Source of the DNA: Isoetes taiwanensis
Taxonomy: Eukaryota; Streptophyta; Lycopodiopsida; Isoetales; Isoetaceae
NCBI GenBank assembly: GCA_021234155.1
Contig: JAJEKV010000101.1
Location: forward strand, 329,986 to 393,985
Length of the DNA: 64,000 nt
Direction of reading: 5' to 3'
Position 1 is the first letter of the stretch; each line of letters starts with the position of its first letter. The position numbers and the translations under genes were made by a program. Below the pieces are notes generated by a model, which was given only the letters and a program-made list of their open reading frames with translations, had not been told where the DNA came from and did not search any database. Shown here in pieces: positions 58,851 through 64,000 of the stretch.

Positions 58851-59399
58851 CAAATCAAGTCCTTTAACACTAATGGGTCATTACGCCCATGTATTCTCCT
58901 ATAAATAGCAGTGCCTCAACCCGTCGAGCCACTCTCCTTCCAACCATCTTCCTTGAATATTTGGAAGGGGAGGGGGGCTGAGTCAGCCCCTGACTCATCT
59001 GAGGGAAATGCATTGGCCCGCTTCCATTTTGCTTATGCGAACTTCGGCGGATGCAAATGAAGCCCGCGAGCGCCATTTGCCTAATCCTCCCATTGCATGC
59101 AGCGTTACATTTGTGGTATCTCCTACGAATCGCGGGTGCCTCCACCCGGTCCAGATCCGCACTCTCCTTGAACCATCTTCCTCGAATAATTGCGAAGGAG
59201 TGGTTTTGGAGCTGGTGGAAAATACCGGCAGCTTGAGGATAGGCATACGTCGGCCTCGTTAACTTATGCGGGATACAAATGAAGCCCGCGGCCATTTATA
59301 ACCCTAAACCTATTATGCACTTTGCTTTGTTCAAATCATTTCTTGATGCCTCTTTGTTCTTTGATGCCTCTTTGTTGCTGACTATCTTCACGTGCGGAA

Positions 59400-62300
59400 A
59401 CACAATTTCAATCCGACCGGACTATGATCTTTGATAGGCAGTCTCTTGGTGCATGGAAGTATCTTGGGTGGCCCCTCTCTTTGCTCTCTGAGGGCTCTAA
59501 AGGAGGCTGCGGGGAAGAGAGAGAGCTTCTGCCTCATATAAGGGGAGACGGAACCTGAGAAGCTTGTGCGGCATTTACCAGCCGGGGTATCTTGGTCCAA
59601 ATGAAGTTGGTTGCCAAGGCGGTCATGAGGATTGGATAGGGCAGTGCGTGAGATACTTTGAAGAGAGGAGTAATTGTATTACTATATGTGTGGACTGGAA
59701 GTTTTATGATCCCACTTTGATAATGCGCTAGCATTGCAAATGTAGCTGGTTATTTGAGAAAGAAGCAAAATTTGGTATTTGTAGGTAGGTACAACTTGAC
59801 TTTGAAGAAGGTACGACATCAAAGATCCCTGTGAAATCTTGAGGGGCTTTATGATTCATAATCGGATGAGCGGTCGAAAAACTTCGCCTTCATTAGATTT
59901 GTCAAAACAATAACCCGGCGAAACTACCGCCATTGTGGACACGGCACGGCTAAAAGCGATTGAGCAAGAAGACAAGACAACCTGGGATACACTGCGGTAG
60001 ACAAAGACTCCTCATCTTCTGCGAGGATGTCGAGGCAGGAGGAAGGAAAGTGGCGGGCAAGAGGAAAGTTAAGAGAAAGGATCACAAAGATCCGGATATG
60101 GAAAGAAGGAAAAGAAACAATCTAAAAAAGAAAGGAAGAGAGAAGGAAAAGGAGGAAAGAAGAAAAGGAAGGGAAAGAGAAAAAGAAAGAGAAGGAAAAG
60201 AAAAGAGAAAGGAAGATAAAGAAAAAGAAGAGGAAAAAAGAAGAGGAGAAAAGAAAGGGCAAAGGAAAGAAAAAGGATAGGGAAGGCAAAGAGGCTGAGG
60301 AAGGAAGGAAAAGTACGACCGCAAGGGAAGCGGAGGGAAAGGGAAATTAGAGCGAGAGGAAGCGGATGGGAAAAAGAAAGAAGCCTGAGGGCGAGAGAGC
60401 CTTGAGAGAGGAGGAAGGACACCAAAAAACAAAGGGGAGAGGCACTCGGACTCCAAGTCTTTCTTTGGAAGTCCCTAGAAGTGGTGGTGAACCTCAGAGC
60501 CCAAGGCATAAGGATGCACTAGCGGACACCGCCGACCAAAAAGGGTCCCCCATTAAAGAAGCTAGAGCCAAAAGAGCTCACATTAAAGAATAGCTCGACG
60601 CTTCTTTGGGGTGCACGCAAATCTTGTGGAAAGGTGAGGGAAGAGGAAAAAGGCGGCGAAGAATACTACAAAAATTCACGATCCACTTGAGGCATCACAG
60701 TTTCCTCGGTGTCACATTCATTAAAAAAAATAGGCGTGTTCAAAATTATATCAGGACCAGCAAATCGACATCTAGACCAAAAGAATATGGGTACGTCAAA
60801 ACTTTTGGTGGAGTCGCTTCGAGAGAGACCCGCATCCGGTCTTCACTCCGTGATGTGATTCCATTCAATCCCCTCACAAATAAGCGGTCCTTGGAAAGCA
60901 GGGATGACCTCATGGGGATGCACTATTATATAGTGAATGGTAATCATTGATTATGGTACGCTCAACTTGTATGTAGAAGACTTCGGCACGCAAAGTCCCA
61001 AGAGCAAATGTCCGAGATTTATCTTCAGCGGAATGCCCGGAGTGTTATCACGCGGTCAGCGAAACGAGGAATGCACGCGGCTCGGTTGTGAAGTCAATGA
61101 TATCCTTTCTTGAAGACTATTTTCAAAGAGCCATTCATTGATAACACATAACCCACCTCTCGCGGCTGACAATGCTCTATCGCGGGGCTTTGATCCATCG
61201 GGACCCTTGAAGACGAAATCTGCTTTCCGAGAACCATACAAGGTACATGTTTTAATTTTGCAAGATTATGAAATGGCGCGTGAAACATTCATTTGTTCCT
61301 GCTTGTGCATGCGGCTGTTTCACCACCAAATAGGCGCCCGCGAAACGCCATTTGCTCATTAAATATTCAAGAATCTAACTTCTTATTTGTTTCGAGGCGT
61401 TATGCGGTGAAGTTACCATGCGTGGTAAGCATCACAAAAGATTTCAACCCGTGCTTCATGCGGAAGGGATATTTTTTAGATTCAGTGCATTGTCCCTATG
61501 GAACTTGTGGAAATCTTGCAAGCTAAAAAGACAACAAAAGGACAAACTATTGCATGGCGGGCAAAAGAATCACTACTACTTGATCGAGACCTACGAAAGT
61601 GCATGAGGGGTATGGACTCTGAAGGGGTTACGGGTTTTCGGGGAAATTTGGATGGGAAGACTTAACCGTCAAGGTCACTAGTGATTATCTGAGGTAAGCA
61701 ATTCTTCAAGGCAAGGGGCAAAGACACTAAGATCCATATCTTTCTTGAAGAAGGAGATTTTGCATCACGTGAAGGATAATTTTTCAGGAAGTTCAAGTCC
61801 TTCAGCGATCTCGATACTACTTGATCTTAGCAGGGCCGAGAATCACTAGACACCTGATTTCCATGTGGCCACCTTGCATAGTAAATTGGGTTGAAACGAG
61901 TGGGCAAGGAGAGCATTTTGTTAGCGATGCCACACTTGCCTTAGCAGATTCATCACGCATCTTTGTCTTGAAGGGATCTTGAGAACTTCCGTTGCGAAGT
62001 TGAACTAGCAGACGACAAGGGGACAAGTTGTTTTGCACTCCACGTACGGTATCATGATTGCCACAGGACACTAGAGGCATATTTCCAATGTGGGACAAAA
62101 CCACACTAACAAATTTCTTTAATCACGGTACGTAAAAGAACACCACGCGGTGATTCTTTTTCCCACTGGATAGTAGTCTTTGAGGCGGACACAACTTTTT
62201 GATTTCATACGTATTGGATGATCGGATTCGGATCGGAGTTTATATTGGCATGTATGAGGGCCGAATACAAGAATCCGCCCTCCCGGGGAGTTGGGGGAGC

Positions 62301-63002
62301 CCATTCACTAGTGTATGCCAAAGGTTGAGCCCAGCTGAAGGTCCTCTGTCGAAGTTATTGACCTCAAGTTCCCCTTCAGCGATCATCCTCAGAGCGCCGC
62401 GGTTCTGTGCCCTGAAAAGCGAAGGCAGGGGCTTGAGGCTATAGCGGGAAAGCTACAGCAGCGGGTCGGAATACGGGTGGCAAGGCTTGCCGGGGGACAT
62501 AATTATGAGAAACCAGGTAATTTGGTCACGCTACATGCTTTCGTACCTGCGTCGCGAGAAAAATGGTACCGCCGAGAGCGAGGGGGTTTTGATTACTTCT
62601 CACATGGTTTCTTTTGGCGGAAACTTCATTCTTTGAATAAGAGATTTTGCATTGTATTAGAAAGTGACCGGCAAGCATGAGTGCCTAAAAGGGGATTCTA
62701 GATGAAGCTTGACCAGCCCTCTTTGAATCCTACCATCCTTGGCCGGTTGTTCTGTGGCGGAGAGACCTGGCCAGTTGAAGAAGGCGTAAGATCCACCAAA
62801 TCGGAGAGATGAGAAGCTCCACCCGATGTGGACTATACAGTGTGATCAAGAATACACAATTCAATATGGACATTCTTGATGATCCCAATTTCCTTTGCCC
62901 GGCGTTAGAGAGCACTACGGGAGATCTATGGTTTGCTTCTTCTAGCCATGGCCAGCCATAGGAACTGATCCTATTGTGGAGCCTTTGTTCTGATGAGGAA
63001 CC
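59400..63002 (+). pseudogene. ParB-like + methyltransferase-like gene (B2)
   Basis: Plus strand, parallel to 11748-15264. Lys/Glu-rich linker at 60050-60420; ParB-like segment about 60740-61100 with MGMHYYIVNGNH (about 60910); methyltransferase-like part about 62200-62700 with FDYFSHGFFWRK and NKRFCIVLESDR (62585-62675). The frame is broken more often than in B1. The Gly-rich motif I and DPPY motif are again absent, so both B copies share the catalytic loss and it is unlikely to be a private mutation of one copy. Palindromes recur in the intron at 61270-61360. The end is set by alignment with TGA 15264. Confidence 0.5.
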
Positions 63003-63199
63003 ACAATTTTTGTATGAAAATAATGTAAATTGTACACTAATACTCTTGTATCTGTTTTGCCTCTTAGAGTCCTTGCACATTTTGGCAAAATTTTAATATG
63101 TAAAATCTATGAATTCGGAATTTTTACTATTTTGTGATGTTATGTTTCTCGACTTCATTTTATGCAATCTTGAATTTTTAATGAAGCCAAAAATGGCAC

Positions 63200-63325
63200 T
63201 TTAGATGCATATTTTTTTAAATAGAGCCCATAATTGCTCAAAAAATTGGCATAAATTTGACTAAAAGGATTTTTAGATTTCCTAATTGGAATCCGCAGAA
63301 ATTTCTCATTTTAATGAAATTGTGC
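63200..63325 (+). repeat. right terminus of element B2
   Basis: AT-rich 110-bp tail ending TCATTTTAATGAAATTGTGC, complementary to the left terminus at 51487. This segment is absent from B1. Confidence 0.75.
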
Positions 63326-64000
63326 TTAGAAGCGAATTTGGATTGTGAAGCGCTGGGAACCAAGAAAATAAACAAGGTTACTTTCATACGGAGGGTTTAC
63401 CCTCCATGGTCGGGATAAGTGGCTTAAATCATACTTGAAAAGTCATGTTTTACAATCAATCAAAATTGCTATTTCAAAGCAATAGAGTACTTGTGATACC
63501 ATGTCTTTATAGGAGTCACTACAAGGGATCGTCGGCGTCCTAGCGGCGTCGTCGTCGATGAACGGCGGACTGTAAATGGTTGTCGATGACATAAATTTCA
63601 ACGGCGGCGGCGTCGTTTAGTGGTTCGCGGCGGTCATCGGCTGGGTGCCGGTTTTTGCTGCGTGGCATAGATGCTGGCGGCTGGCGGGCTGCGTGTCAAA
63701 CCGTCGGCATCCGCGTCGTTCAACGGCGTTTTCCCGCGGCTGCGGCTTGTCGCGCTGGCGTCATGCGTGGAAATAGGCGGTTACTTAATTTGGCGGCTTT
63801 AGCGTGTCAAGGCAGCGCCCGGCGATGCTTGTCGTTGAGCGGCGTTACTGCTTATTGGCGTGTCGCGTGCACTGCGTGGCATGTGACATGGTCTGGTGCC
63901 AAAAGCTGCTGCGTGTCAAAGACCGTCGGCTTAGCGTCGTTTAGCGGCGTCACCTGAAGGAATTTTTTTTTTTTTTTGCCAAATAAAAACCCTAACCCTA
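63326..64000. repeat. GC-rich degenerate tandem repeat, then T-run and CCCTAA units
   Basis: 63530-63960 has repeated pieces such as GCGTGTCAAACCGTCGGC, CGTCGTTTAGCGGCG and GCGGCTGGC, partly in inverted order. A run of 15 or more T follows, then AAACCCTAACCCTA at the very end. Two hexamers are too few to call a telomere. No gene is supported; the frame at 63655-63957 follows from the repeat. Confidence 0.55.

Larger units (their letters stand above)
51487..63325 (+). mobile_element. element B2, near-complete 11.8-kb DUF7869/ParB-MTase transposon
   Basis: Left end GCACAATTTCATTATAATGG; the right end is the complement of GCACAATTTCATTAAAATGA, giving terminal inverted repeats of about 24 bp with two mismatches. 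The target duplication is unclear: AGAA before the left end and AGAA one base beyond the right end would fit the 4 bp seen in element C if one base was lost. It carries the same four genes and repeats as B1 in the same order. Confidence 0.85.

Noticed and set aside
63981-64000. Telomere
   Set aside because: Only two CCCTAA units before the window ends, preceded by a T-run; insufficient.

Overview
The window looks like nuclear DNA of a land plant with a large, transposon-rich genome. GT-AG introns, an antisense gene with phase-consistent exons, a plant-type FCP1/NIF-like domain, a Copia retrotransposon and a LINE all point that way. A seed-free plant such as a fern, lycophyte or bryophyte is my best guess, but that is inference. 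No bacterial operons, rRNA genes or CRISPR arrays were seen. Almost everything is mobile-element DNA, much of it nested.

The dominant theme is a large DNA-transposon-like element present in three families. Each family pairs (i) a gene of the uncharacterised DUF7869 family (LDN...NKNR and GHTHxxID motifs) with (ii) a divergently transcribed gene combining a ParB-like motif and a DNA amino-methyltransferase-like domain. Family B has two direct copies, B1 (4166-15461, right end lost) and B2 (51487-63325, both ends present). Family A lies at about 16.6-43.6 kb and family C at 22980-35378. Each family carries its own short palindromes in the head-to-head spacer and in introns of the methyltransferase-like gene: GGTATAAATTTATACC (A), AAATGGCGCC half-sites (B), AAATCGCG...CGCGATTT (C). 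In A the palindromes are phased at 27-30 bp in two arrays and about 31 bp in a third. A's methyltransferase keeps a near-canonical catalytic motif (DIPYG), while those of B and C appear degenerate.

Layout: 1-3831, minus-strand gene of another transposase-like family (D) around a GT-rich low-complexity block; 4079-16588, possible LTR split by B1; 16650-43605, element A genes, whose 20.6-kb intron holds an antisense host-type gene (22872-about 41000). That host gene carries element C in its last intron (62 bp once C is removed, 4-bp duplication ATTG) and a LINE in another intron. From 43606 to 51486 there is AT-rich DNA and a decayed Copia element carrying a 320-bp MITE. B2 follows, then a GC-rich tandem region ending in two CCCTAA units.

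Many frames in A and B are broken by small indels, while the C and LINE frames are long. Some of these breaks may be sequencing errors rather than decay, possibly linked to base modification. Gene limits given for A, B and C are approximate unless a splice site, terminal repeat or start codon is named.
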